Origin: Lepisosteus oculatus
Taxonomy: Eukaryota; Chordata; Actinopteri; Semionotiformes; Lepisosteidae
DNA: 64,000 nucleotides
Direction: 5' to 3'
Assembly (NCBI RefSeq): GCF_040954835.1
Contig: NC_090711.1
Coordinates: forward strand, 255,501-319,500
Of this stretch, positions 12,901-24,020 are shown in pieces; the stretch's first letter is position 1, and each line of letters opens with the position of its first letter. The translations under genes were made by a program, and so were the position numbers. The notes beneath the pieces were generated by a model. It was not told the origin of the DNA, did not search any database, and saw only the letters and a list, made by a program, of their open reading frames with translations.

Positions 12901-15900
12901 CATGCTGCCAACTGCTCCAGCATGACCATGTCTTTCTGCTTCCTCGTCAGTGTAATCTGCACAGGGGCCTCGTCCTGGGAAACCTGCAATGGAAGGAGCA
13001 GCTGTGAAATGTGAGACTGACAGAGCCGAGTCAGGGTTGCCCCCAGAGCGTGCATCTGTAAGGCTCAGGTTCAGTCACCTGCAGTGCAGTGATGTCTTAC
13101 ACTCATCAAAAGACATGCATGTTCTCAGAGACCGCTACCATGATGTGGAAAAAGAAGGCTAATCTGTGCTCCCCTGCTGTTTCATGATGAATCAGTGCAT
13201 TTAATGCATATCGTTCGACTACATTAGAGATTTCAAAGTTTGTGTCACAGAGGTACACAGGCACACAGTGATACCTCCACAAAAGAATAAATGGTGATTC
13301 ATTATACAAATAAAGCTTCTGTGTTTGATTTGGAATTTCAAGCCTGCATTATTACCCTGCATACAGAAAGACATTTGGATTTCGCCTTAGCTGTACTTGC
13401 TGTCAAACTCAAAACGAGACCCTTGGACTGTGAAAACACATGAAACGCTGACTGAACTCTCAGTAAATTCATTCGAAATGTTTATTGCTAGAGCACCAGT
13501 TTCCCATAATCCATTTATCACTGCGTGTGAGTCGCTGTGCTTGTGAATCATGAAGACTTTCCTAATGGCAGAGACCAGTAAGGAGTCATTTGCAGTTCCA
13601 CGTCTGTCGTCTGTTACTGAGCCTGGATATGAAAAAGCCACAATAGAGCTGTGAGCTGTTTTCCCATGGCTAGATCCATAACACAGGAGTGTATGTTTTG
13701 TAAACAATCACCTTGCAAATATTTGACAAAAATGATCTTATTTTCATGAAAAATGAAAAATGATTTCAGAACATATCTATTCTTGACTGAAATATATTTG
13801 TTTTCTGTTTCAAGTAAAATCTAGTTCATATCAATCTATTTTGACAGGGGTCTGAGTCACAGTTTCGAGCATTCCTGGTTATTCACACCCTGGACTGGTG
13901 ATCATGATTAAGAGTTTGGTCAAAATACATTGCTCTCAACTCAACTGAGGCTGGATCCGTCTACAAAACACACAGGCCGATTCCTTGTTTATCAATGAAT
14001 TTAATCATCTCGAGTTTTATCAATATAGTTCCCTTATGACAAGAAAATACTTGCAAGGTTATTATCTTTATTTATATAACTTCCATTCACAAGGGTGAAG
14101 ATTTGTCTTAGGCTTCACAATAAAAAAACAAACAATATTGAACATAAAATAAATATTAATTTAAAATAAATGCTTTTGGGATCCTGGAATTTTATACTTT
14201 CACGCAGAGCTTGAAATGTAAAATAATTATTTTCTGTTTTTTCTATGATGAGTACAAAGAAAATACTGTTGCTTTTTAATATTTACTTATCTCATTTCCT
14301 TCTTGCTTTAAATAGGGGTATCAACGCCGGGTCATGGTTTGGACAGTCTGTTTTTGTCCTCACCACATGCAGCACCACTGCCTGGACTGTTACCCAGAGC
14401 AGGCAAAGAAGAAAAGATGTTCATACGTAATAAGTGCCGGGAAGAACAACAGTTTTCTAGTCTATCCTCACATTACAGCCGTGCCAGTGCTGCAGTGCCT
14501 TGGCTTTGTCAGGTTTTACAGCTCTTTTCAAATCTGGAAGACACAATATATAGAGGTCTGACCATAAACTTTCAAATTTTTGACTGAAAAAAGAAACACA
14601 TTCAGTGCCTCAACTCCTATTTCATCTTTCTAGCCACAGAAGAGCTCACCTGTCTACACACAATGACAGAAACTCATGAAGTGTGTCAGCTGCTGACCGC
14701 AGAGCCTGCCCACAACCAATTTGCCAGGCGTCGGAGTTAGAGACATTTCAGAAAGCGGTAACTGCCAGACATTTTACACCACCCCTGGCAGGCGTACTGG
14801 ATCCTTGCTACTTTAGGAATATTTTACATGGAACTGCTTTGAAGTCCAGCCTAAGGTATGAGCACAGATGAGAGAGCTGGAGCTGAACAGCTTTCATAAC
14901 ATGACTTATCCATGACGTCATGGAAAAACACCCGCTCCCAGGCCTCAGTGAGAAAGGTAGTGGATTTGGGATCCATGGAGCTGCACTTAGCCAAGCCTGT
15001 AAATCACCCACATAACCGAAGAATTTAGCAGACATCAGTGGAAAAAATGGATCTTAAAATGTTACCTGATCTAATCCAAGATGAAAAAGCATTTTGTCAT
15101 TAAAAAAAAGCATTTACTGCAGCACATTGTACTATCGAATGAATATTGAAGTACTGTATGTGGTGATTTGCACTACATGATTTATTTCACACTATATTAT
15201 TTAGGTATGTGGCACCGTTTTGTAAAGCTCAAAACAATAACCTTGATTCTAATGTTGCTTCAAGTGTTCATAGAGCTTTATAACTAGGTGTATATAAATA
15301 AAAACATCATACTCTCTAAATTAGTTTGCTCAAAGGGACCCTAAGGTACCTGGAAAGAAGTGTAGCTTATGATTTTTTTGTAAGAGAATAAGAAATTCCC
15401 TATTTTAGAGAACGCAGCAATCAATTTCTATATTTTCTCTGAGCTGTATGTGAAAAATCAGTAACATCACTCAATTAAGTTAGCAGTTATGTCTCTCACC
15501 GTACAAATTCTTTTTTCCCTAAGATTGGAGAATAATGTTAGAAATGATTGGTTCTGGTTAACAGCCTGGAAATATTTTTTTAATTCTAAAACTCAACTTT
15601 CCGAAGTTGATGCTGTTGCGGACATGAAGACCTGAGAGCCAGCATGTGCTGCTGCTCAGTTTCCTTCCAGCACAGAAGGAGAGGCGCCCACAGTCGTGGC
15701 AGTGCAGCTGCAGGCCTGTGCAAAACAGAGGTATCTAAAGAGAAGAGCTGTGCTAAGCCCACTCATTTCAGAACTGACTTATCAATGCATAAAGAACCAG
15801 CTTCATCTACAATGGCCACCAGCATTTCTCGAAAAAGCCAAATATGAAGTTAAGTACACATCCTTTATAAGAAATGAGTATGTCATTTCAAGTAAAGAGA

Positions 15901-17154
15901 AGGTAGGCTGTGGTAACATGTAGAAACTTGAATCTTGTGCTCTCAGTTCCATTGTGCGTTGTGTGTCTCTTCTCTCCCCTGAATAAAGAATTAAGCTGAA
16001 GACAATTAGATAAGACTTTCTTTGAAAGCTTTAACAAACCATCCCACAGATAAAAAGTGTACTCACAAAGAATAAAGAGAGTGAAATAAATGTGCCCAAT
16101 ACATAACTGAGGTTTGACATTAATAGCACACAGGTGGATCCCAGTGGACTGTTGGGATATTTAATCCATTGCCCACTGTTCAGAAAACCTGCAGGACTTA
16201 ACTGGGCAGTAAGAAGATCTTTGCTAGATTTTGTGACTAATATTACAAGACTCATAAATAAATCCTGTATAGTCTTCGCAGGTAAGAGCAACATGCAAAG
16301 ACCTGAAACAGGTCTTAACAAGAATACTGGTAATTCAAAATGTATGGGCTACAAAACTTACTACATAAAAATAAAACATGAAACAAAAATTAAGATTAGA
16401 AATAGTACAATGAAAAGGGAAAGGCTAAATTTTCAGGAGACTCAAAACTTAACTAAAACCTTAAGACTTTACTGTAACACATCAGATCACCGCCTAGATC
16501 TCCTTTCTAAAACAACTGTATACACCCTTTTTTCCTTATAAATGGGGCACTCCCACTTTCCAGTTATTCTAGGTCATGTTTTTCAAAGGAATGGAAAGCA
16601 CAAAGTTCATTATGGTATCTAAAAGCAAGCCCCCGACGAACCCAGCGTTGCAATGGAAATCACAAAAAAGGCTGCTGCACCCCCTTGTGGCACCTGACCT
16701 GAAATACAAACAGGTCCGAAAGCAAAGGCAATATCGTAGGGTAAATAATTAACACGGCAGGCAATAAAGACACATAAAAGAAAAAGCAAGCTGGTACAAA
16801 TAAAAAAATATTTTAGACACCAAAGCTAATTCTTTAATTCTAGCTCTTCAGGCAATCTGTCAGTCTGGAAAGCCCATTTCTCTTATCTTTCTTGTGCTCG
16901 GGAGTGACTCAGGCTTCAGTCAGGGCTTTTCCATGAGCCCACAGTGGAATTCCCCACTATCTCTACTTCACTGACCTTTCCTTCCTGACACGTAGCAGCT
17001 TTCAGGCTCCAACCCACCAGTCCAGCCTGCGTATCAACTCCCCTCCATCTCTCGCTGATCGATGAGGAACGTGAGGAAATTTCTTCACTTACGTTTAAAG
17101 GACTTGTTACTACCAGAATAAAAATGCTTACTCATGGCGTGGGCTGCCACAACC
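3945..17154. other. Intergenic, no gene recognised
   Basis: About 13 kb without a recognisable exon. ORFs are short, lack family motifs and rarely have splice sites at their edges. One palindrome at 12161-12179 stands out. Conserved non-coding elements cannot be judged without comparison to other genomes. Confidence 0.55.
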
Positions 17155-17630
17155 CTCGAGGCACAAGGTAGGACTGCTTCCCAGGCGCCATGCCAGTCCA
17201 TCGCAGGGCACACACACAGAAGGACACAGTGACAAGGGTCATTTACCCATTAAATCCATCAAAACATGGCCCGTTCCAACTTTACCCCTTTTGATTTTAA
17301 TAAAAAATTACATAAACAGCAGCATTTAGGTGTTTTGAGATAACATCAAAAGTCAGAACAGTCTACTTTCTACACATATGTGGCAAACAAATACCAAAAT
17401 TTTAATTAAAATCAAAAGGGATGTGGACGAAAGGTGATTAATTTCATATGGAATGACCTACAATTAAGAGACCCCAATTAAATGAGACTATATTTCCTTG
17501 GAAGACGGAAGGAAACCAGGGTACCCAAAGAATATCCACGTGGGCAGAGAACACACAAACTCCACACAAAGGGTACGCCAGTCAAGAAATGAACCCAGAA
17601 GATGTGAAACAGCAGAATGCTTTGTAAATC
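17155..17630 (-). mobile_element. Second copy of the SINE-like repeat, reversed and interrupted
   Basis: The reverse complement shows the same landmarks: TGCGATGGACTGG (from CCAGTCCATCGCA near 17190) and GTGTGGAGTTTGTGTG (from CACACAAACTCCACAC near 17552). The middle is broken by the inverted-repeat block at 17286-17420. Ends are approximate. Confidence 0.65.
17286..17420. mobile_element. MITE-like element with perfect 16-bp terminal inverted repeats
   Basis: CCCTTTTGATTTTAAT at 17286-17301 is exactly mirrored by ATTAAAATCAAAAGGG at 17405-17420, enclosing a 135-bp AT-rich block with no ORF. The arms stay partly complementary further inside. No clear target duplication is visible, so it may be a MITE or simply a palindromic remnant. 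Confidence 0.5.
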
Positions 17631-17975
17631 AAATTGTCATCTATTCATCCTGGGGTGCTAACTGAACACACAGACCAAAGAGTTTCCTCCTCCTTGCATT
17701 CTGATGAGAAGCATCAGAGAACTTGGATCTCCTGACAGACAAGAGACTGAGACTCCCACTCAGTTACCAGACATTCAGGGAACCCGTCAGATAAGGCTGC
17801 AAATCATATATAACAGCCCCTGGCACAGCACAACTAATTATTAAGAAAACCCTTAATTTCTAGGTGCAGATTTTAAAAGAGGCTGCACCTTTTACAAACA
17901 CCAGAAAGTAACCAGCAGCAACTTTTAAAACAAAAGAAGAGTTCTACCTCAATGCAAAAATAACTTTTAACAAAT

Positions 17976-17981
17976 TTTATT
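17976..17981 (-). terminator. oser1: Candidate poly(A) signal of oser1
   Basis: AATAAA on the minus strand (TTTATT on plus), 336 bp beyond the stop codon at 18317. The distance fits a short 3' UTR. Position is the only support; other signals further left are possible. Confidence 0.4.
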
Positions 17982-18316
17982 ATCACAACAGAAATGCAAA
18001 TTCTGAAGACACTTGACATCCTTGGCATTGGAAAATGATTTCTTGGCAGATCAGGTTTGCAGACAGTATATCAAACTGTAATGTTTGCAAAAGAGCTTTG
18101 GCAACTTATGTAAACCAGCAATAAAATGAATCAGCCCAATTTAAAATAAAAATATAAATCTTGAGACTACAGGTATTCCAGAAAGGAAAATGATAAAGGC
18201 GACTGAGCAGAGGGAAAAATGACTGATGAAAACTTAAAAACGGTTAACTCTAATAAGGATGTTGGTTTTTACATCATGCCTAACCATTTGTGAGGAACCC
18301 TAACACCACCCAAAAT

Positions 18317-20840
18317 TTAAGTGTACATCATTTCAGCCATGTGTGACATCTTCTTGGGAAAATACAGATAGTACTCCATGTAGCCTGAGAGATCCTCGAT
18401 CGTGATGTCATCCACGTAGGCCCGGGCCTGCTCAGAGCAGGAGCGCGGAGACCCCGAAGCTGCAGCGCCACCCTGAGTTCGGTGGCGCGGCGAAACCCGA
18501 GATGTGTCCTCGGTGCCCGCCATGTTCCTCTCGCACTCCGAAATGACGTCCCGCAGGCCCGTGAAAGAGTACACCTCCACGCCCTGCCAGCTGTGACACT
18601 GGCACTGCCTCTCCAAGCACGGGCAGCCCCCCGCCTCATGCAGCTTCGACAGGGACTGGAAGTCAGAGGGGGGGCCGCTGCCGCTTGATGTACGCTCTGG
18701 GCAGAGAGCACAGCCTGGGCTCTTCGATACAGAGGGGGCCTCGTCATCAGCCACGGGTTTAGGGTTTATCTCAAGGGCCGCGGCACCTGCTGAAGACTCG
18801 TGACCGTAGGGTTCGTAAGTGGTGGCACCAAACACTGGGGAGCAGCGTCCCGGGGACAGCAGCTCCTTCTTAGCAGGGATGCCCAAGGAAGTACTGTCGC
18901 CGTCAGGCTCAGGCTGGCTCTTGTGCTTGAGGTGCCCAGGTGGTGGCGACATCTTTGAGCTACAGTAGGTGAACTTAGGAGGATGGAGGATAGGGGACTT
19001 CGACCTCCTCCGTCGCTGGCTCCTCGCGGCACCTCGAGATGTCTTCCGCATACATCTATCATCGAAGAAATGGGTGTCACTGAACAACGCAGCTTGAACA
19101 CCAGCTCAGCTGCAGTTTTCACCACAGTATCACGAGCGTCACAGAGCCAAACACTTTCTAAGGCACTACACAGCACCCACGGCCACCAAACAACTTTCAG
19201 AATTAAGCTATTAGTGCAATTGTGTCAACAGAAACATTACATTTCTGAAACAAAACACTTAAAACATTTTGTTAAATGGTATACAGTAGTTGCCTATCAT
19301 GTGGCTGCACTTCCAGTATATAAACCTTAATATCCAGCTACTTTAAACAGCTGACTGTAAACCTAAACCCAATCCAGGGAGACAGCCTACAGATCACAGG
19401 AGTTTACAACCGATTTTGCTGTATTCTGAGGAAAGGCAGGGCAGGGCTCAGCACCCACTTATACAACAGTGCTGAAGTCCAAAGTCAACACAGCTGTAAG
19501 GAGAAAAACCGAAAGAGGAACAAACCTTTTTTTATTTCTCGGATAAAATCAACTGACTCGTACAATAAAACTGGCTCCAGTATTTTTATTTAGCAGCCTC
19601 CAAAATCTTAACCAGATCAGGGCCAGTCATTTTAAAAACATCTATTCCTGCTACCACCCTGCTGAAATCTGCTGAGTTCGCTACACAGGGCTGAGCAGCC
19701 GAGCGAGCTTGCTGCAGTCCTCACCCATGCCAGTTCTCCTTGGGACATGCAGTCTTTGGTTTGGCTCCGTCTGGGTTCCCTCGGGCTGCCATCCTTTGAG
19801 CCGTGGAGTCACACACCCGCACTGCTGCCGTGGAGCTGAAACACACGACGCACCACTTCACCTAGATGGGAAACCTACAAACAGCTGAACTATAGTAAGG
19901 GACAGATTCAGCAATGCATGATGTGTCAAGACTGGAAATCCCGAAAATGAATTTTAGCCCCGTGATAGACTGGTGGCCAGGCTGTACCCCCCCTTGCTCC
20001 ATATCTTTTGGGATGGATTCCGAGTTGCTGCAACCCTTCCATTAGGAATAAGCAGCTTTCAGATAAAGGTGGGGGCAATGATTTTATTCTTGCTTTAAAT
20101 ATGGTACCTTTAAACTTTCATCCAACACTCCAAGAAAACAAAAACAGCAAACTGACCAAAAAGGTTAGGTTAAGCTGCACCAACATAAGGCAAACTCCAT
20201 ATATATTACATTAATGTGCCAAGTTTTGAATCAGCAGTTTCATGAAGTGCAGGCAGCTTTCTTTTACACAGACAAGCCGAGAAATGTCACACACTGCAGC
20301 TGGAACTGCAGTAATTTGGGTTGCCAAGCAACAAAGTGTTGGGTTCCACAGAGAGATGACAGTATTGGAAGGTCCTAATTATTTAATATGGTTCTAGAAT
20401 AAGAAATGTTCTAGAGAACTAAGTATGGACTCTGTGCCGAGATATATATTTCAGGCATTTACCAGAAGAACAGTCTTTTCCTAGATGTATTCTGCAATTA
20501 CATATTCCAGTAAAACAGTACGACAGCTTCGTTGCCCATCAGAGCAGCTGGCCAGCAGAGACAGGCAAGGCCGACTGACCAGACACTCCCACTCGAATGC
20601 CATCATTAACACAGTGAAAACTCCATTGGAACCAGTCAGACAATTTCAACTACCTGAAACTGTCAAAATTCACTTCCATACAGACAATACTGTGAGCCAC
20701 TAAATTCTGTTTAGGTAAGAGAAACCACTTGGAACAAGTATGCATTTAGTGCAGAACACCCACCCTTCTGCATCTACTCTCAGCTTCTTGAAGGCTGTCT
20801 GAAGGGTCTCCTCTTCTGGGTCTTTTGCTCCAGGCTCCAT
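18317..20840 (-). CDS. oser1: Oxidative stress-responsive serine-rich protein 1 (OSER1)
   Basis: Small serine-rich, probably nuclear protein, peroxide-inducible and FOXO-linked in animals; its biochemical activity is not known. Three coding exons join in phase: 20840-20764, 19835-19725 and 19055-18317, giving 927 nt (308 aa; human about 292). Exon 2 encodes the family N-terminus (ETLQTAFKKLRVDA). Exon 3 ends KENWHG, like human KDSWHG. The last exon holds the basic patch SRGAARSQRRRRSKSP with LHPPKF, a Cys-rich CPCLERQCQCHSW segment, GSPRSCSEQAR, and the family C-terminus DLSGYMEYYLYFPKK...MAEMMYT. The ATG at 20840 follows an in-frame-independent 5' UTR in an exon starting at 20891 after a clean acceptor. 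The first, non-coding exon probably lies in the CpG island to the right, with a donor after 21502. Serine, basic and C-terminal blocks are all intact. Identity is very secure. The acceptor at 19056 (GATAG) is the weakest junction but keeps the frame and matches human. Confidence 0.95.
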
Positions 20841-21429
20841 AGTGGAAAAGACCACACTGCTACAACGCAGAGGAGAAGTCAAGTCCACAACCTGCAACAA
20901 CAGACCCACAGTAAATTCTCAACTGCTCACCAGCAACAAAGCACCCAATACCCACTCCACATCACGGGCTTTTCAGGTTTTCCACAGTAAGGAAACCTCA
21001 CTTTAAATACTGACCAGGAGTCACAAGAAACAACTCTTGCCTCGATCAAAAACAGCCACACCCATTTCGGACATGAAGCGCCAACGAAACACACCAAGTA
21101 ACACGATAAGACACGGAAAGGTCTGCTTTAGCTTGCTGGGACATGGCTACCTTGTTTTACTATTCTTTAAAATGATAATTTCCACTCCTTGAAGGAGGGG
21201 GAGACTCTTCGTGGGCATTAAGCGCTCATGCACTGTACACGTACAGAGCAGCGCTCCCGGGCTATACTCGCCGGTTGTCTGAGCGATTTCACACCACTGG
21301 GCCCACTGTGCACACGGGGTCCTCCAGCAGTCCTAGGTGTGCTCAGTGGAGATAGAAACGCATCACCCTATATATGTTTCGCTTTTATCATCGGCTCAGC
21401 TCACCCGCTGAAGTTATAGGCTTTATTTG

Positions 21430-21880
21430 GAGATGCACCACATGAGAGCGCTGTAAGCGGGTTCAGGCGCGTTTTAAACAGCAGGAAGACGGTGAACTCA
21501 CAGGCTCCGGCCCGCCGCTCTGCCCGAGCTGGGCCTGCACATCCAGGGACTTTCCAGGCGCTCGCTGCAGCAGCCAGGCCCACTGCACCGCGGAGTCCGC
21601 CGCCGCCTCTCCCGACAGAGCGTCCCGAACACCACTTCCCGCAGCACCGGGGCGCAAGAGTCTCACACCATGCTGGGGACAAGCGTCCTGAGAGTCTTTA
21701 CACTCGCGATAAGAACAACAGAGCGGCTTTGTGAGCTCTCCTCCGCCGAGCGCGTCTTGTTTACACTCAGATCCTTCGCAGTGACTGTGCAACAGCACAC
21801 ACTCCTCTGACGTCGACCGCACACTGACGTCATAGAATGTTCTAGCCCCGGTCATGTGATCGAGGTGCGACTGCGTGTGC
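21430..21880 (-). promoter_or_regulatory. oser1: oser1 promoter and non-coding first exon (CpG island)
   Basis: GC- and CpG-rich block immediately 5' of oser1. A donor CCT|GTGAGT ends the inferred first exon at 21502. Reading 3' to 5' on the plus strand: TTGTTTAC (FOXO/DAF-16 element) at 21757-21764, TGACGTCG at 21808-21815, the full CRE palindrome TGACGTCA at 21825-21832, and AGAATGTTCT (heat-shock-type nGAAnnTTCn) at 21834-21843. No TATA box is obvious, which suits a CpG-island promoter. The transcription start cannot be fixed from sequence alone. Confidence 0.7.
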
Positions 21881-22219
21881 AGGCTAAGTATAGCTACTCT
21901 TAAAACAGAGGGCTGGAAATATCAGACAGCTATTCTGGAAAACCTCGAAATTTTAAACTGACCATTTGTACTGAGATACGAGACATGCTTGCATTTGCTT
22001 TATGACTGTTATATTCTTATATAAAAAAATCGTTTATGTCTTGTTCTGTACTGCTTTCTAACCACAGTTTGTTGTGCTAGTTTGTTGTTTTTTTCTCAGT
22101 CAGTGACATTATAAGTTCACCTAATGGTGTAGATTTAGCAGTGGCGACACAGAACGGTGCTATTGATTTTACTGGACAGAACAAGAGACTTTTAGCACCC
22201 GGTAAATTTCTCTCCTTTT

Positions 22220-22233
22220 CCACCAGATGGCGC
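22220..22233 (+). promoter_or_regulatory. CTCF-type motif upstream of oser1
   Basis: CCACCAGATGGCGC fits the CTCF core CCASYAGRKGGCRS at every position. It lies about 0.35 kb beyond the oser1 promoter block and 120 bp from the truncated SINE copy. Binding is not shown by sequence alone. Confidence 0.55.
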
Positions 22234-22354
22234 CACAATCATTCCTTCACCGTGAAAGTCACACGTTGATCATGAAGTTTCAGAAACACGAAATCCCTCC
22301 CTCCTCCACCTGACATTGAAAAATAATGAGAAGTCATAATCAAAACCACTGATA

Positions 22355-22690
22355 GAATAGTCAACTTTATTTTAATAAGGTGCCTTAAAGAGTAGAGTCT
22401 CAAAGTGATTTACAGTTAGAAAACTAGGTGAGGAGATAACAGAATTAGCACAATTAAAAACAAGGATTTCGAATGAAGTAGAAGATTGTACCGACTGTAC
22501 AATCCCGGCACGGGATTTAGTCAGGACACTGAAGTTAGCACTCCTACACTCTAAAGAAAACTGCCATGAGATCTACATTGATGAAGTAATTGATGAAGCT
22601 TCAGTTTAACACGACTCCATTGACTGTACGGTGACATTAGACTGCAAACTCTGGTCCAGAAGTAAGAGCGCCCCCTGCTGATCCGGAAAC
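22355..22690 (-). mobile_element. Diverged, head-truncated copy of the same SINE family
   Basis: Shares with the 54-kb element, in the same order and orientation, an AAAGTGATTTACAGTTAG-type tail, a CAGGACACTGAAGTTAGCAC block and the segment GCGCCCCCTGCTG (22668-22680). The 5S-like head is missing. Alignment was by eye and divergence is high, so the ends are approximate. Confidence 0.6.
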
Positions 22691-23779
22691 ACTGGCCAGG
22701 TAGAATATTAACTGTCCATCTCTCTCTGGGTCACAGCTGCTCATGTCAGACAAGACACAAGTAGTGTTGAAGCCAACAGCAGCACATGCTTCTCCATGAG
22801 CTGTGACCTGAGGGCTCTCTCAGTACTTACTTGGCTTCACATACTTTCTTCTACAGTTTTTTGGTTTGCACGTGTTTCATGGTTGGGAGCCACTGCTATG
22901 TCCCTGTGTGCAAATCTGCTCAGATCTTGTTTCTCCAGGTATTTAAGGTTTAAAACCTCATTTAGCTGAGCTGCGGTGTCAGTCGCTCAGCCACCCCACC
23001 TGAACAGCTGAGTCTTACTGTGTAAGACAGGCCTTGCATTGTACTAGATGGCCCCATCCTCTGTGCCAAGGGGAAAAGCAGAGAAAGGCCTCTTTAATCA
23101 GGGTCTCCTCCCCATTCCATTAGATATTCTAGCTCAGAGCAGCACGCTGCTCTCCACACAGGGTGTCTTTGTCCAATTGAAAATTACCTGAGGTTCTGCA
23201 GGATTTAAAACCATATTGTTAGTTTTCAGAGAGAGTCTGGGAGGTCAGAATACAGAGCCTGATGCACAGTGAGTGAAACATTCTTCCATCTCTCACACCC
23301 AATACAAATAAAACAACTGTTGGTTTAAATCAGAAGACAATGATTCAATAACATCTTCATTGTAATGACTTTCTATCATTTAACTAGTAAAAACTAGATA
23401 GCTAGAAAAAAACAGGGGGATTTAGAGTACAATAAAAAATTAGAGAACTGAAGGATCTTCTTATCAGATCACTAACAGCTGCCAAATTCTGAACTATTCC
23501 TTTCTAATGAAGGACAGTTATGGCAAAAAACGCTACAGCATAATCTCCCGCTTAAAAAGTAGCAGAAATATTCTATGTAGAGCCTGACCTGGGATCTGTT
23601 GGAAAGGCCCCACTTACCTGGATGTTGATAAAGGAGCTGGTCCAACAGACATCAGCCCTGAAGTGATACTCAGCAGAGCTCCTGGCCAGACTGCTGATTC
23701 CTTTTAGCTTTGCTGAGTAAGGGATTGTATCCTAGTTTGTGTTGGGCAAGAGCAGAATCAGTACACAGTGGGAGCTCTC

Positions 23780-24020
23780 TGCTGCTTTAGAGTAGAGGTA
23801 CAGTATTTTTCTGTCTAAATCCAAGACACTTTACATTGTCTCAAAGCTCACCTTTTTACTCTGGCCTCTGTCTGATTGCTCTACACTGTATCCTCTATGT
23901 TTTTGTTTAAATTTTGTTTATTTTACCTTGTATTTTTTTCTCTTTTTTTATGACTATGTACAGTGCCCTTGGGCTTAGAAAGGCTCTTAATAAATAAAAG
24001 TGTTAGTAGTAGTAGTAGCA
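23780..24020 (+). mobile_element. L2/CR1-like 3' tail remnant
   Basis: CAGTGCCCTTGGGCTTAGAA followed by AGGCTCTTAATAAATAAAAG and a (GTA)n tail resembles the 3' end of fish L2-like LINEs and the SINEs that share their tails. The 5' limit is unclear. Confidence 0.45.

Noticed and set aside
18328-19176. Several overlapping ORFs on both strands over the last oser1 exon
   Set aside because: Shadows of the true frame, which matches OSER1 from the basic patch to the C-terminus.
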